Shown piece after piece: positions 23,734 through 33,426 of a stretch of DNA of 64,000 nucleotides. This DNA comes from an uncultured Bacteroidales bacterium. Lineage in GTDB: Bacteria > Bacteroidota > Bacteroidia > Bacteroidales > Bacteroidaceae. The position numbers were made by a program, and so were the translations under genes. Position 1 is the first letter of the stretch. Each line of letters opens with the position of its first letter. The stretch lies in the NCBI GenBank assembly GCA_902778625.1, contig CACYYM010000017.1, positions 62,001 to 126,000 on the forward strand, written 5' to 3'. The notes below the pieces were generated by a model. That model was not told where the DNA came from. It made no database searches and saw only the letters and a program-made list of their open reading frames with translations.

Positions 23734-25023
23734 ATGACAAAAAAGAAATATACTTTCATAGATTTATTTGCCGGTGCAGGAGGCCTTTCCGAAGGATTTG
23801 TTCGGGCGGGCTTCTCTCCGATTGCCCATGTGGAAATGGACAAATATGCTTGCGATACGCTAAGGACACGATCTTCATATCACTACTTATCTGCCATTAA
23901 CAAACTCGAAATATACAAAAAATATCTAATTGAGAAAAAAGAAGGAGAAAACGGCCAAAAGCTATGGGACCAAGTTCCTCCACATGTAACAGATAGTGTG
24001 ATACAAGACTCTATATCTTCATCGACAATTGAGACAATCTTTCAGAGAATTGATCTTTTAAAAGGAGAGGATAATGTAGATTTAATCATTGGAGGGCCTC
24101 CATGTCAAGCCTATTCAATAGTTGGCAGATCCAGAATGGGGAAAACAGTTGAAAGCGATCCAAGGAACGAATTGTATAAGTTCTATGTTCAGTTTATAAA
24201 AAGATATAATCCCCAAATGTTCGTTTTTGAAAATGTTCTTGGATTATTCTCGGCTAAAAAGGGAAAGCCATTAAGCAATCTAAAAGAGCTTATAGATGAA
24301 ATTGGATACGAAATGCAAATGCAGGTTCAAAATGCTTCAGAACATGGAGTCCTTCAAAAACGACAGAGAGTTATTATTGTTGGATGGCGCAAGAATAGTG
24401 TGAACTCCAAAGGTAAAAAGTATTCTTATCCTAACTTAAAAGGGGAGAATAATAACTACTCTGTGATGAAGGATCTTTTTTCAGACCTTCCAACAAGAAA
24501 AGCTGGCGAGGGCTGTCTGACAAAAGCTGTTTCATATACAAAATCCTTAGATGAGATGGCCTATTTAAAAAAATCCTCTATTCGAAATGATTTCTTTGAC
24601 TTTACCACGCAACACATAGCTCGACCACATAACTTAAATGACAGAGAGATATATTGCTTAGCAATAAAGCAATTTTTAGAAAAGGGGAAACAATTAGATT
24701 ATTCGAAATTGCCTGCTCATCTTCAAACACACAATAATAAAAAATCATTCTTAGACCGGTATTCTGTCGTTAATCCCAATGGTTGTTCTCATACGGTTGT
24801 TGCACACATATCAAAAGATGGACATTACTATATTTACCCAACACCCAATCCTACTATCGAGAATGTCCGTTCAATTACCGTAAGAGAGGCTGCCAGACTT
24901 CAATCCTTTCCAGATGATTATTATTTCGAAGGAAGCCGAGGAGCGGCATTTAAGCAAATAGGGAATGCTGTTCCTGTTCTTCTGGCATATAAAATTGCAC
25001 AAGAAATAAAAAAGCAATTGTAA
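23734..25023 (+). CDS. DNA cytosine-5 methyltransferase
   Basis: 429 residues, a complete C5 methyltransferase. Motif I is 'FIDLFAGAGGLSEGFVRAGF' (SAM binding). Motif IV is 'GGPPCQAYSIVGRSRM' with the catalytic Cys near residue 125. Motif VI is 'FENV', motif VIII 'QKRQRVIIVGWR', and motifs IX/X are 'SITVREAARLQSFPDDY' and 'QIGNAVPVLLAYKIAQEI'. The target-recognition region lies between VIII and IX. It is the first gene of the defence operon, only four bases before the MORC-type ATPase gene, and probably marks self DNA. AAGGAAAG just before the ATG may serve as ribosome-binding site. Codon and base use are visibly AT-richer than the glycan-degradation genes. Confidence 0.93.
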   Translation: MTKKKYTFIDLFAGAGGLSEGFVRAGFSPIAHVEMDKYACDTLRTRSSYHYLSAINKLEIYKKYLIEKKEGENGQKLWDQVPPHVTDSVIQDSISSSTIETIFQRIDLLKGEDNVDLIIGGPPCQAYSIVGRSRMGKTVESDPRNELYKFYVQFIKRYNPQMFVFENVLGLFSAKKGKPLSNLKELIDEIGYEMQMQVQNASEHGVLQKRQRVIIVGWRKNSVNSKGKKYSYPNLKGENNNYSVMKDLFSDLPTRKAGEGCLTKAVSYTKSLDEMAYLKKSSIRNDFFDFTTQHIARPHNLNDREIYCLAIKQFLEKGKQLDYSKLPAHLQTHNNKKSFLDRYSVVNPNGCSHTVVAHISKDGHYYIYPTPNPTIENVRSITVREAARLQSFPDDYYFEGSRGAAFKQIGNAVPVLLAYKIAQEIKKQL

Positions 25024-25027
25024 GCCT

Positions 25028-26503
25028 ATGGATTATTCATTATTGCAAAAGAAAGAAGCAGTGCCCGAGGCTGCTTCAATGATTGAAACCTTTAGGGCTA
25101 TAGGCTATAACCTAGAGACCGCAGTTGCTGATATTGTGGATAATTCTATATCTGCTGGAGCTAAAAACATTTACATTGATAGAATATGGGATGGGGGCAA
25201 AACTATTATCACAATAAAAGATGACGGTTGCGGCATGAGTGGTGGCGACATTGTGGAAGCCATGCGCCCTGGAGCACAAAATCCCTTGGAAACTCGTTCT
25301 GCTAATGACCTTGGACGTTTTGGCCTTGGAATGAAGACTGCTTCCTTCTCGCAATGCAGAAAGCTTACAGTCATTAGCAAAAAAGTTGGCTATCATACAG
25401 CTTATTGGACATGGGATTTGGATTATGTTGCAATGACACATAAATGGGAACTGATTCGATGGGCTCCAAATTCATATACCAATGTGCTGGATAAACAGAA
25501 GTCTGGCACAATGATTATTTGGAATGATTTAGATAGAGTTATTCCTCCAACAACGTCAGCAAATGACATCACTGCCAAACAGAAATTCTCGGATGCATGG
25601 GCGAGAGTAAAATCCCATATAGCAATGACCTTTCACCGTTTTGTTGAAGGCAACGACGTAAAGATTTATTGGGGTGAAAATACTATTGATGCATGGAATC
25701 CTTTCTGCTTGTCAGAGAAGAAGACTCAGATTTTCCCAACAGAGACTCTATATTTTGGAAATAACAAAACGGAGGTTAAAGGATATATTTTACCGCATAA
25801 GAACAATTTTAGCAATGAAGAAAACTATAAACGAGCTGAAGGAATAAACGGTTATCCTGCTTCTCAGGGATTTTATGTCTATCGGGGGAAGAGATTATTG
25901 CTAGCTGGCAGTTGGCTTAATCTATTCAGAAAAGAAGACCATTACAAACTTGTCCGTATAAGTATTGATTTGCCAAACACATTAGATTCAGAATGGCAGA
26001 TTGACATCAAGAAATCTACAGCGACACCACCTCTTTCATGTCGTGAGCAACTCCGCTCCTATGCTCTTGATGTAAGAAATAAAGGGATGGAAGTATACAG
26101 ACATCGAGGTAAGATATTAAAGAAAAAAGCTGGAGAAAACTTCCAGCCATTATGGCTTGAAAAGAAAAAAGGAAACAAATGGTCATTTGTAGTCAACAGA
26201 GAGAACCAATTAATAAAAGACCTTCAAGAAGAGGCAAAGAATAATCCTGCTCCAGCAATCAATAAGTTGCTACGGATTATTGAAGAGTCCATACCTACAC
26301 CAACTATTTACGTAAAGCAATCAAGTGAAGAGGAATTACAGAAAGAACCTTTTTCGGATATGGACATGTCTCTTGTTAAAGATATGTTAAGACAATCGTA
26401 TGATAATCAGTTAAAAGCAGGCTTAACATCAAAACAGGCGAAAGCAATACTTAAAACTATTGAGCCATTTAACAATTACGAAGAACTAATCGAAGAGTTA
26501 TGA
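25028..26503 (+). CDS. GHKL (Hsp90/MORC-like) ATPase of a restriction-type defence operon
   Basis: 491 residues. The GHKL ATP-binding fold is clear. 'ETAVADIVDNSISAGAKNIYI' (residues about 30-50) holds the magnesium-binding Asn. 'TIKDDGCGMSGGDIVEAMRPG' is the DxGxG motif, and 'DLGRFGLGMKTASFSQCRKLTVISKK' is the GxxGxG lid. The C-terminal half has an S5-like fold and coiled helices. This type of ATPase was described beside methylases, Z1 ATPases and REase-fold proteins in prokaryotic relatives of MORC proteins (Iyer, Abhiman and Aravind's MutL/MORC work). It may remodel or clamp DNA during invader recognition. Its stop overlaps the start of the Z1 gene by four bases. Confidence 0.88.
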   Translation: MDYSLLQKKEAVPEAASMIETFRAIGYNLETAVADIVDNSISAGAKNIYIDRIWDGGKTIITIKDDGCGMSGGDIVEAMRPGAQNPLETRSANDLGRFGLGMKTASFSQCRKLTVISKKVGYHTAYWTWDLDYVAMTHKWELIRWAPNSYTNVLDKQKSGTMIIWNDLDRVIPPTTSANDITAKQKFSDAWARVKSHIAMTFHRFVEGNDVKIYWGENTIDAWNPFCLSEKKTQIFPTETLYFGNNKTEVKGYILPHKNNFSNEENYKRAEGINGYPASQGFYVYRGKRLLLAGSWLNLFRKEDHYKLVRISIDLPNTLDSEWQIDIKKSTATPPLSCREQLRSYALDVRNKGMEVYRHRGKILKKKAGENFQPLWLEKKKGNKWSFVVNRENQLIKDLQEEAKNNPAPAINKLLRIIEESIPTPTIYVKQSSEEELQKEPFSDMDMSLVKDMLRQSYDNQLKAGLTSKQAKAILKTIEPFNNYEELIEEL

Positions 26504-29271
26504 ATCTGGAATCATATCAGAAAGCCATTGAAGTCTGTAGGACTCTGATAGGGATTAAGACTACTGTAACAGATGAGGACATTGATAACGCTGTTAATAA
26601 TGTCGTCTTGATGTTCCCTAATTTCAGTAAAGATGTTCTCAAAACTAAACTGATGTCGATATATAGCGTTCGTGTGGAACCTATGCAGATATTAGAAGGC
26701 CGAGAAAGACGCAAACCTTGGCTAATGGCGTTTAAAGCTGCAGAAACGAGCAAATGGTATTTTTGGAATAGATACAAGTATTATCTGGAACATCAAAAAG
26801 GATTCGAACCAGCGACAATCCAAGGTGTTGATGACATGACAGATAAGATTTTAGACAGGTTCTTTAATCCTCAGAAAACAGATGTCATTATAAACAAGAA
26901 AGGACTAGTTGTTGGTCAGGTTCAATCAGGAAAGACTGCAAACTACACAGGATTAGTATGTAAGGCCGCTGATACCGGTTTTAACTTAATCATCGTATTA
27001 GCTGGAATACATAACAATCTGCGTAGTCAAACACAATTGCGACTTGACGAAGGATTCTTAGGCTTTGATACTCAATTTGAACGAGTAAGTACAAAGAAAA
27101 CCACGAAAATAGGTGTCGGATTGATTCCTGGCTTTGATGATGCAATTGCGAACTCATACACAACGAATGCTGAAAAGGGTGATTTTACAAGCCGTTCGGC
27201 TAATACTGCTGGCTTTAATTTTAATGCGCCACAACCAGCATTACTTGTAGTCAAGAAAAACTCTTCTGTACTAAAACGCCTCAATACTTGGCTTAATACC
27301 CATACAGAAAATGGAAAGATTAACAATAAGTCACTTTTGATGATAGATGACGAAGCAGATAATGCATCTATCAACACCAATGCATCAGGTGATGATCCGA
27401 CAACAATTAACAAACATATTTGTTCAATATTAGCCAAGTTTAATCGCGCTGCATACGTTGGTTATACAGCGACTCCATTTGCGAATATATTTATTCCATT
27501 GGATGATTCAAATCTGTTCCCTCGCGATTTCATTATAAACCTTCCTGCCCCATCAACGTATATTGGTCCTGATAAGGTTTTTGGCACTTCATTAGTTCCA
27601 GATGATACTAATGACGAATTATTGCCGATAGTTGTACCTATTAATGATTTTAGTACTTTTGTTCCCAACAAACACAAGAAAGATGATATAAAGCCTACGT
27701 TATCTGAAGTACCAGAGTCTTTACGACTTGCAATAAAGTGTTTTATCGTAACTTGTGCTATTCGGATTCTTCGTGGTCAAGAACACAAACATAATTCCAT
27801 GTTGATTCACGTTAGCAGATTCCAATCATGGCAAAACCACATCAAAGATTTGGTCGAAAGGATTTTCAATTACTATAAACAAGAGATTGAGGTCGGAGAT
27901 AGAATGGTTCTTGAAGAACTACGTCAGGTGTTGGAGGTTGATAATGCTGATTTTAAATCCTATAAGACAACGACGCAATCTATCCTTGAATCCAAATATA
28001 AAGATATCGATGATGAGCTAATTGTTCATGACTGGGAAGATGTTAAAAGCCAATTATTTAAAGCGGTACAGAAGATAACTGTCAAATCTATTAATGGCTC
28101 ATCAAATGATGCATTAACATATTATGACAATAAGGATGAAGGCATTTCAGTAATTGCAATTGGTGGGGATAAACTCTCTCGAGGTCTCACTTTAGAAGGA
28201 TTAACAATAAGTTATTTTCTCAGGGCATCCAAAATGTACGACACTTTGATGCAAATGGGACGATGGTTTGGTTACCGTTCTGGGTATGTTGATTTATGTA
28301 GACTCTTTACAAGTAGTGAGCTTAATGAATGGTATCGCCACATTACACTGGCAAGCGAAGAACTTCGCGAAGAGTTTAGCTATCTATATGAAGTAGGAGG
28401 GACTCCTGAAGATTATGCGTTGCGAGTTCGAAATCATCCAGGTGTTTTGCAAATTACATCATTGACAAAAATGAGATATGCAAATACAGTTGAGGTGTCA
28501 TGGGCTGGGCGTTTGGTGGAAACATATCAATTACTGAAAGACAAAAACTCAAAACATTCTAATTTTGTTGCAGTTGAACAATTGACATCTAGTCTAGGAT
28601 TAAACTATGAATTAAAAGGTAATAATTATTTATGGAGGCATATTTCATTAGAACCGGTTTTGGAGTTCTTTGAAAAATTCCATTTGCCCTCTTCGTTGGT
28701 CAAAGTAAACTTGAAGGCGATTACCGAATACATTAAGGAAGTCCATTCTTCCGGAGAATTATCAGATTGGAGTATTGTGCTGATGAATAAGCCTACAGGA
28801 GAAATTGCTAACAAATTTGATATTTGTCTATCAAATGGGATTGGGATTAATTACTTCAAGCGCGTTCCATCAGAAGATTCTTCGGAACACTATTTGATAA
28901 GAAAGAACCACATTCTAGGAAATCCACGTGATGAATTTATAGATTTAGATGAAGGAGTTTTGGCTGACGCTTTATCCGAAACAAACAAAAAATATAAAAA
29001 CAGGAATCAGTCATATCCAAGTCCGAAACTTGTAAGAGAAAAATTTAGGAAAGTCAAGAATCCTTTATTGATAATATATCCTCTTAAACCGAAAGATAAC
29101 TTCATTTCATCATATGGAGCAGGGAATGAGCCATATATGAGTTTTGCCATATCATTCCCCCATACCAATACTGATGTAGCTGTTTCCTATTCAGTAAATC
29201 AACTGAATGATTTCGCAGATACAGAAGATATCTTTGAACAAGATAACGATAATGTATATGAACAGAGTTAG
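26500..29271 (+). CDS. Z1-domain P-loop ATPase
   Basis: 923 residues. Walker A 'VVGQVQSGKTANYTGLVCKA' begins near residue 137 and Walker B 'LLMIDDEADNASIN' near 281. Helicase-like 'YVGYTATPFANIF' and 'GDKLSRGLTLEGLTISYFLRAS' with 'MQMGRWFGYRSGY' provide further superfamily 2-type motifs, including the Arg residues. This combination defines the Z1 domain, found with endonuclease- and MORC-type genes in defence operons. It is likely the DNA-translocating motor of the system. The start is coupled to the ATPase gene (ATGA) and the stop lies inside the next gene. 'HKHNSMLIHVSRF' in the middle is also typical of Z1 proteins. Confidence 0.9.
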   Translation: MNLESYQKAIEVCRTLIGIKTTVTDEDIDNAVNNVVLMFPNFSKDVLKTKLMSIYSVRVEPMQILEGRERRKPWLMAFKAAETSKWYFWNRYKYYLEHQKGFEPATIQGVDDMTDKILDRFFNPQKTDVIINKKGLVVGQVQSGKTANYTGLVCKAADTGFNLIIVLAGIHNNLRSQTQLRLDEGFLGFDTQFERVSTKKTTKIGVGLIPGFDDAIANSYTTNAEKGDFTSRSANTAGFNFNAPQPALLVVKKNSSVLKRLNTWLNTHTENGKINNKSLLMIDDEADNASINTNASGDDPTTINKHICSILAKFNRAAYVGYTATPFANIFIPLDDSNLFPRDFIINLPAPSTYIGPDKVFGTSLVPDDTNDELLPIVVPINDFSTFVPNKHKKDDIKPTLSEVPESLRLAIKCFIVTCAIRILRGQEHKHNSMLIHVSRFQSWQNHIKDLVERIFNYYKQEIEVGDRMVLEELRQVLEVDNADFKSYKTTTQSILESKYKDIDDELIVHDWEDVKSQLFKAVQKITVKSINGSSNDALTYYDNKDEGISVIAIGGDKLSRGLTLEGLTISYFLRASKMYDTLMQMGRWFGYRSGYVDLCRLFTSSELNEWYRHITLASEELREEFSYLYEVGGTPEDYALRVRNHPGVLQITSLTKMRYANTVEVSWAGRLVETYQLLKDKNSKHSNFVAVEQLTSSLGLNYELKGNNYLWRHISLEPVLEFFEKFHLPSSLVKVNLKAITEYIKEVHSSGELSDWSIVLMNKPTGEIANKFDICLSNGIGINYFKRVPSEDSSEHYLIRKNHILGNPRDEFIDLDEGVLADALSETNKKYKNRNQSYPSPKLVREKFRKVKNPLLIIYPLKPKDNFISSYGAGNEPYMSFAISFPHTNTDVAVSYSVNQLNDFADTEDIFEQDNDNVYEQS

Positions 29272-30277
29272 TTCGATAAAAGATATTTGGCAAAGACTTG
29301 AGAGTGAAGGTACAACAGGACTTGTTAAAAGAGCACTTGATACACCATCTCTTCTTAAGACCTTTTGTACATGCAGGTTGCCAGAAAGATATTTTGGTAT
29401 AGCATTTTCATTTCATCAGGACATTAAGCTTGACATTGCTGGTTTTCAAGATTTGTCTGAATTGAACATATCCTTGTTTAAGGATAACTCTTTCCCTGAT
29501 TCCAAGCTGCTCCTTATTCAATTAAACAATAGGGAACAGCGTGTAAACGATATCTTTTCATCCATCTGTGCCAATATTGTTGGATCAATTCTCGAGGTTG
29601 AATCAGAAAGAGAAGGTGTTAAATTAGTAATCAGCCAATTGCGTAAATGGAAAGATCTTTTTTCCAAAAGGAGAAATCAAAAACTATCTCCACAAGAACA
29701 ACAAGGTTTGTATGGTGAGCTGTATTTCCTAAGAAAATTACTATATTCAATTGATAAGACTAAAGCAACATCTATATGGGTTGGGCCAGAGATGGCGCCA
29801 AAAGATTTCCAAAGCGACATGTGGGCTGTCGAGGTAAAGACTACATCTGCTACAAGTCATTCTGGTATATCAATTAATGGTGAACTTCAGTTGGATGAAT
29901 CTAATATAGAACATTTATTCCTTTATAATCTTGTTGTTGAGGTATTGGAAAAAGATGGACAGACATTACCCGAAATAATTGCTGATATACGCAATTACTT
30001 TGTAGGAGATAATAAAGCTGCTGAGTTATTTGAAAGCAAATTATTACAGTCAGGTTATTTTGACATTGACGAAGGATTTTACAAAGAGCGACATTATCAT
30101 ATTCGAAAAGAACAATACTTTCAAGTCAAGGATAAATTCCCAAGAATCAAGCAGAACGAATTAAGAACGGGGGTTTTCGAAGTAAAATATAGCATTTCGT
30201 TAGACTTCTCTACTGAAAATATAGTCATTGAAGAAAACGTGATTAACACCATTGTGTCATATGAAGGAAATCAGTAA
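29252..30277 (+). CDS. PD-(D/E)XK nuclease-family protein
   Basis: 341 residues from ATG 29252 (29258 is an alternative; both lie within the end of the Z1 gene). The nuclease core is 'LSPQEQQGLYGELYFLRKLL' (helix with the conserved Glu) followed by 'PKDFQSDMWAVEVKTTSATSH' near residues 185-200. The Asp and ExK of the PD-(D/E)XK fold are visible there. This corresponds to the PD-(D/E)XK (DUF4420-type) proteins that accompany Z1 and MORC genes. It is the probable DNA-cutting subunit. It overlaps the next gene by 17 bases. Confidence 0.82.
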   Translation: MYMNRVSSIKDIWQRLESEGTTGLVKRALDTPSLLKTFCTCRLPERYFGIAFSFHQDIKLDIAGFQDLSELNISLFKDNSFPDSKLLLIQLNNREQRVNDIFSSICANIVGSILEVESEREGVKLVISQLRKWKDLFSKRRNQKLSPQEQQGLYGELYFLRKLLYSIDKTKATSIWVGPEMAPKDFQSDMWAVEVKTTSATSHSGISINGELQLDESNIEHLFLYNLVVEVLEKDGQTLPEIIADIRNYFVGDNKAAELFESKLLQSGYFDIDEGFYKERHYHIRKEQYFQVKDKFPRIKQNELRTGVFEVKYSISLDFSTENIVIEENVINTIVSYEGNQ

Positions 30278-32618
30278 ATTCTATAAATCACTTATTCAGG
30301 AAGTTGTAACTCGTCAAATTGCTAATGAAGAGGGTGATAACCAAGAGCAGACTTTTACTCGTATGTGCTTGGAACTTCTGAGTGAAGCTGGTGAAACAGA
30401 AAACTCCGATGTGGCTTTTTATGAAAGAGATCTTGGAACAAAAAACCAGCTAAAAATCAATGGATATGCAATTGCTGACAATTATGAAACTGTAGATTTG
30501 TTCATTTCAATATATGAGGGAGCGGATGAACCAGTTACAATATATAAAGATAATATTGATACAGCAGTCAAAAGACTGACAAACTTTTTTAGGAAAACTA
30601 TTTATTCTGATTTAGGAAACGAAATCGAGGAGTCATCTTCTATTTTTGAATTTGTTAACACATTGGGAACATACAAAGAATTGAGAGACTCACTTATTAG
30701 GGTTAATGCTTTCATTTTAACTAATGGTATTTACAAAGGAGAGATACCAAGTAACATAGAAATAAGTGGTTACAAGATTATATATAGGGTGCTTGACATA
30801 AATTATTTATATCAGATATCTGAAGAGGCTCATGCACCAATTACAATTAATCTCGAAGAAGGTGGATGGAAAATTCCCTGTTTGCATGCCCCTTCCAGAA
30901 ATGAGGATTATGATGCTTATGTGGCAATCTTACCAGGAGAATTCTTATACGACTTATATGATGTGTATGGAGGTCGTTTATTAGAGCAAAATGTACGTTC
31001 TTTCTTGCAATTTACCGGTAAAATTAATCAAAAAATCAGAGACACTATAAAGACTGCCCCACACATGTTTCTTGCGTATAATAATGGTATTGCTGCGACT
31101 GCTGATGATATGGATGTTGATTCCAATGGATATATTAGATCCATATCAAATTTTCAAATTGTAAATGGCGGTCAAACTACAGCATCAATATATCATACTA
31201 AAAAAAGAGACAAAGCAGATATTTCGGACATATATGTCCAAGTCAAATTCTCAATTGTAAAGAAGAAAGATGAATATGTAAAAATTGTTTCTGATATATC
31301 AAAATACGCAAACACACAAAACAAAGTAAACAATGCTGATTTTTCAGCAAATAATCCGATATTGGTAGAATTAGAAAAGGTGTCACGATATGTTATGACT
31401 CCAATAACGCCAGAAAGGTCTATTCAGACTTATTGGTTTTTCGAACGCGCTAGATCTCAATATAAAAACATTCGACTTAAGGAAGGCTTTACGCAGTCAA
31501 GACAAAAAGCATTTGACCTTAAATATCCTAAAAACCAGATGTTTACAAAAGTCGAGTTGGCTAAATACATAAACTGTTTTGAGGAAATTTATGAAGGTAA
31601 TAAATTAGTAATAGCTCCTCATATTGTAGTAAGAGGTTCTGAAAAGAATTATGCGCAGTTTATAGCCAAAAATCTTCCCACTAGTCCTAGGAAGATAAAT
31701 AATATTTATTTTGAGGACACAATTGCTAAAGCAATATTGTTTAAAACTGCGGATGAATTATATGGGACAAAAAGAAAGGGGAATAATATAGGAGAACTTA
31801 AATCAGTTGTGGTTCCTTATACTCTCGGATTATTGAATCACATGATTGGTGGTAAAATAAATTTATATAAAATATGGAAGAATCAAAAAGTCTCAGAACC
31901 ACTGAAGAATCTTATTTATTCCATAATGTTACAGGTAAATCCATTTATTATCAATATATCTCCATCCAATAACTACTTAGAATGGGCAAAAAAAGAAGAG
32001 TGCTGGATTGCTGTAAGAGATAATAAAGAATGGAAATGCGATTTGGACTCAATCAAAGAAGATTTAATAGATCCTAATAATCCCATTACAAGAAAAGTTA
32101 CAGTTAATTCTGGATTAGAAGATGACAAGTACGAACATGATTTAAGAGTTCTCAAATCAATTCCTTATAGGATTTGGCTTAAAATTGCTAATTGGGGCGC
32201 AGAATCTGGAATGTTAAATCTTAATCAGCAATCTAAAGCAAAAGAAATAGCAAATGACCTGAAATACGATCAAAAATTGTCACCTGTGACTGTGACTCGT
32301 GGAATGAATATATTTAATATAGTATATGACGAAAACTATGAACTTTTGGAAGAAATAGACAACCCTAGTAAAGAAGAACCAGAAAAGGAGCTTCCAAAGG
32401 TAGAGAATATTGCTGTGAAGAAGGGGTTCAATGACATTGATATAGAATTAGTAAAAAAAATGGTTGAATGGGATAGGAGAAATCATGTTTTGGAAAGTTG
32501 GAAGTTCCAAATAATGCAAGATGTGGCAATTGGACTTAGACCTTTGACGGGGAAACTCAAATGGGTGCTTAGATATAATCTCCAAGCTATGATTTCGAAA
32601 GGTTTCAAGTTAGATTAA
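30261..32618 (+). CDS. AIPR (abortive infection phage resistance) family protein
   Basis: 785 residues from ATG 30261; an in-frame TTG at 30252 is less likely. The AIPR signature lies around residues 255-390: 'MFLAYNNGIAATADDM', 'IRSISNFQIVNGGQTTASIYH', 'DISKYANTQNKVNNADF', 'NPILVELEKVSR'. AIPR proteins are linked to phage resistance and occur in operons with methylases, Z1 and REase-fold genes; their biochemical activity is not settled. It lies fifth in the operon, nine bases before the LRR gene. The C-terminal part (about 560-785) is helical with a Lys/Glu-rich linker ('PSKEEPEKELPKVE'). Confidence 0.88.
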   Translation: MKEISKFYKSLIQEVVTRQIANEEGDNQEQTFTRMCLELLSEAGETENSDVAFYERDLGTKNQLKINGYAIADNYETVDLFISIYEGADEPVTIYKDNIDTAVKRLTNFFRKTIYSDLGNEIEESSSIFEFVNTLGTYKELRDSLIRVNAFILTNGIYKGEIPSNIEISGYKIIYRVLDINYLYQISEEAHAPITINLEEGGWKIPCLHAPSRNEDYDAYVAILPGEFLYDLYDVYGGRLLEQNVRSFLQFTGKINQKIRDTIKTAPHMFLAYNNGIAATADDMDVDSNGYIRSISNFQIVNGGQTTASIYHTKKRDKADISDIYVQVKFSIVKKKDEYVKIVSDISKYANTQNKVNNADFSANNPILVELEKVSRYVMTPITPERSIQTYWFFERARSQYKNIRLKEGFTQSRQKAFDLKYPKNQMFTKVELAKYINCFEEIYEGNKLVIAPHIVVRGSEKNYAQFIAKNLPTSPRKINNIYFEDTIAKAILFKTADELYGTKRKGNNIGELKSVVVPYTLGLLNHMIGGKINLYKIWKNQKVSEPLKNLIYSIMLQVNPFIINISPSNNYLEWAKKEECWIAVRDNKEWKCDLDSIKEDLIDPNNPITRKVTVNSGLEDDKYEHDLRVLKSIPYRIWLKIANWGAESGMLNLNQQSKAKEIANDLKYDQKLSPVTVTRGMNIFNIVYDENYELLEEIDNPSKEEPEKELPKVENIAVKKGFNDIDIELVKKMVEWDRRNHVLESWKFQIMQDVAIGLRPLTGKLKWVLRYNLQAMISKGFKLD

Positions 32619-32627
32619 GAAGCAATT

Positions 32628-33401
32628 ATGAATAAATATATTGAAAAAGAGGTTGCTATAGAAAATAGCAATTTAAAAGAGGTTTGGATTTCAAGCCGAT
32701 ACACGTTGGTTCGCGCTGGAGTTTTTAATTATGATCCAAGTATCTATTCGTTAATAATTCCCAATCCTGTTAAAAGAATCTGTAACGGTGCATTTAGGGG
32801 ATGTGAGGAATTAACTTCCGTGAGCTTACCTGATAGCCTTGTTTCTATAGGTTATGGTGCATTTAGTCGATGTCCCAAGCTAACTTCAATTACTATTCCT
32901 CAAAACGTGACAGAAGTAGGGTATGGTATATTTCGTGGATGTCGTGAATTAACATCAGTCACAGTCTTGGGAAGTGTGCTTCCAGAATTCTGTATGAATA
33001 AGAAGCTTTCTACTATTAAAATAGGTGAAAAATTAGATATAATTAACCTTTATGCATTTGAAAAATCATTTATTGGATGTAATAATATAAAGACGATAAT
33101 AGTTGACGAAAATAACAAGTATTTTGATTCACGTAATAATTGTAATGCAATTATCCATACTAGTAGTGATACTTTAGTATTGGCATGTAATTCTACAGAA
33201 ATTCCTGAGGGAATAAAACACATTAGTGCAGGAGCTTTCAAAAATTGCGGCAGGAAAAAAAATCTTTCTCTTCCTGAAAGTATAGAATCCATAAAAAGTC
33301 TTCCAGAAAATGTCAAAAAAATCATTATTCCTAGAGGACATAAAATGGAATTCAAAAAGAAATTACCTCGTACTAGGGGAATTGAATTAATAGAACGATG
33401 A
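32628..33401 (+). CDS. Cytoplasmic BspA-type leucine-rich repeat protein in the defence operon
   Basis: 257 residues with no signal peptide or membrane segment. LRR_5 units are regular: 'IPNPVKRICNGAFRGCEELTSVSLPDSL', 'IGYGAFSRCPKLTSITIP', 'VGYGIFRGCRELTSV', and later 'IPEGIKHISAGAFKNCG'. Most BspA-type LRR proteins are exported, whereas this one should stay in the cell. It sits nine bases after the AIPR gene, in the same AT-rich composition, and 25 bases before the Vsr gene, so it looks like an operon member. It may be a recognition or adaptor subunit. A passenger gene is the alternative. Confidence 0.8.
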   Translation: MNKYIEKEVAIENSNLKEVWISSRYTLVRAGVFNYDPSIYSLIIPNPVKRICNGAFRGCEELTSVSLPDSLVSIGYGAFSRCPKLTSITIPQNVTEVGYGIFRGCRELTSVTVLGSVLPEFCMNKKLSTIKIGEKLDIINLYAFEKSFIGCNNIKTIIVDENNKYFDSRNNCNAIIHTSSDTLVLACNSTEIPEGIKHISAGAFKNCGRKKNLSLPESIESIKSLPENVKKIIIPRGHKMEFKKKLPRTRGIELIER

Positions 33402-33426
33402 GCAATTTCGTATAAGTTATTTTCCA

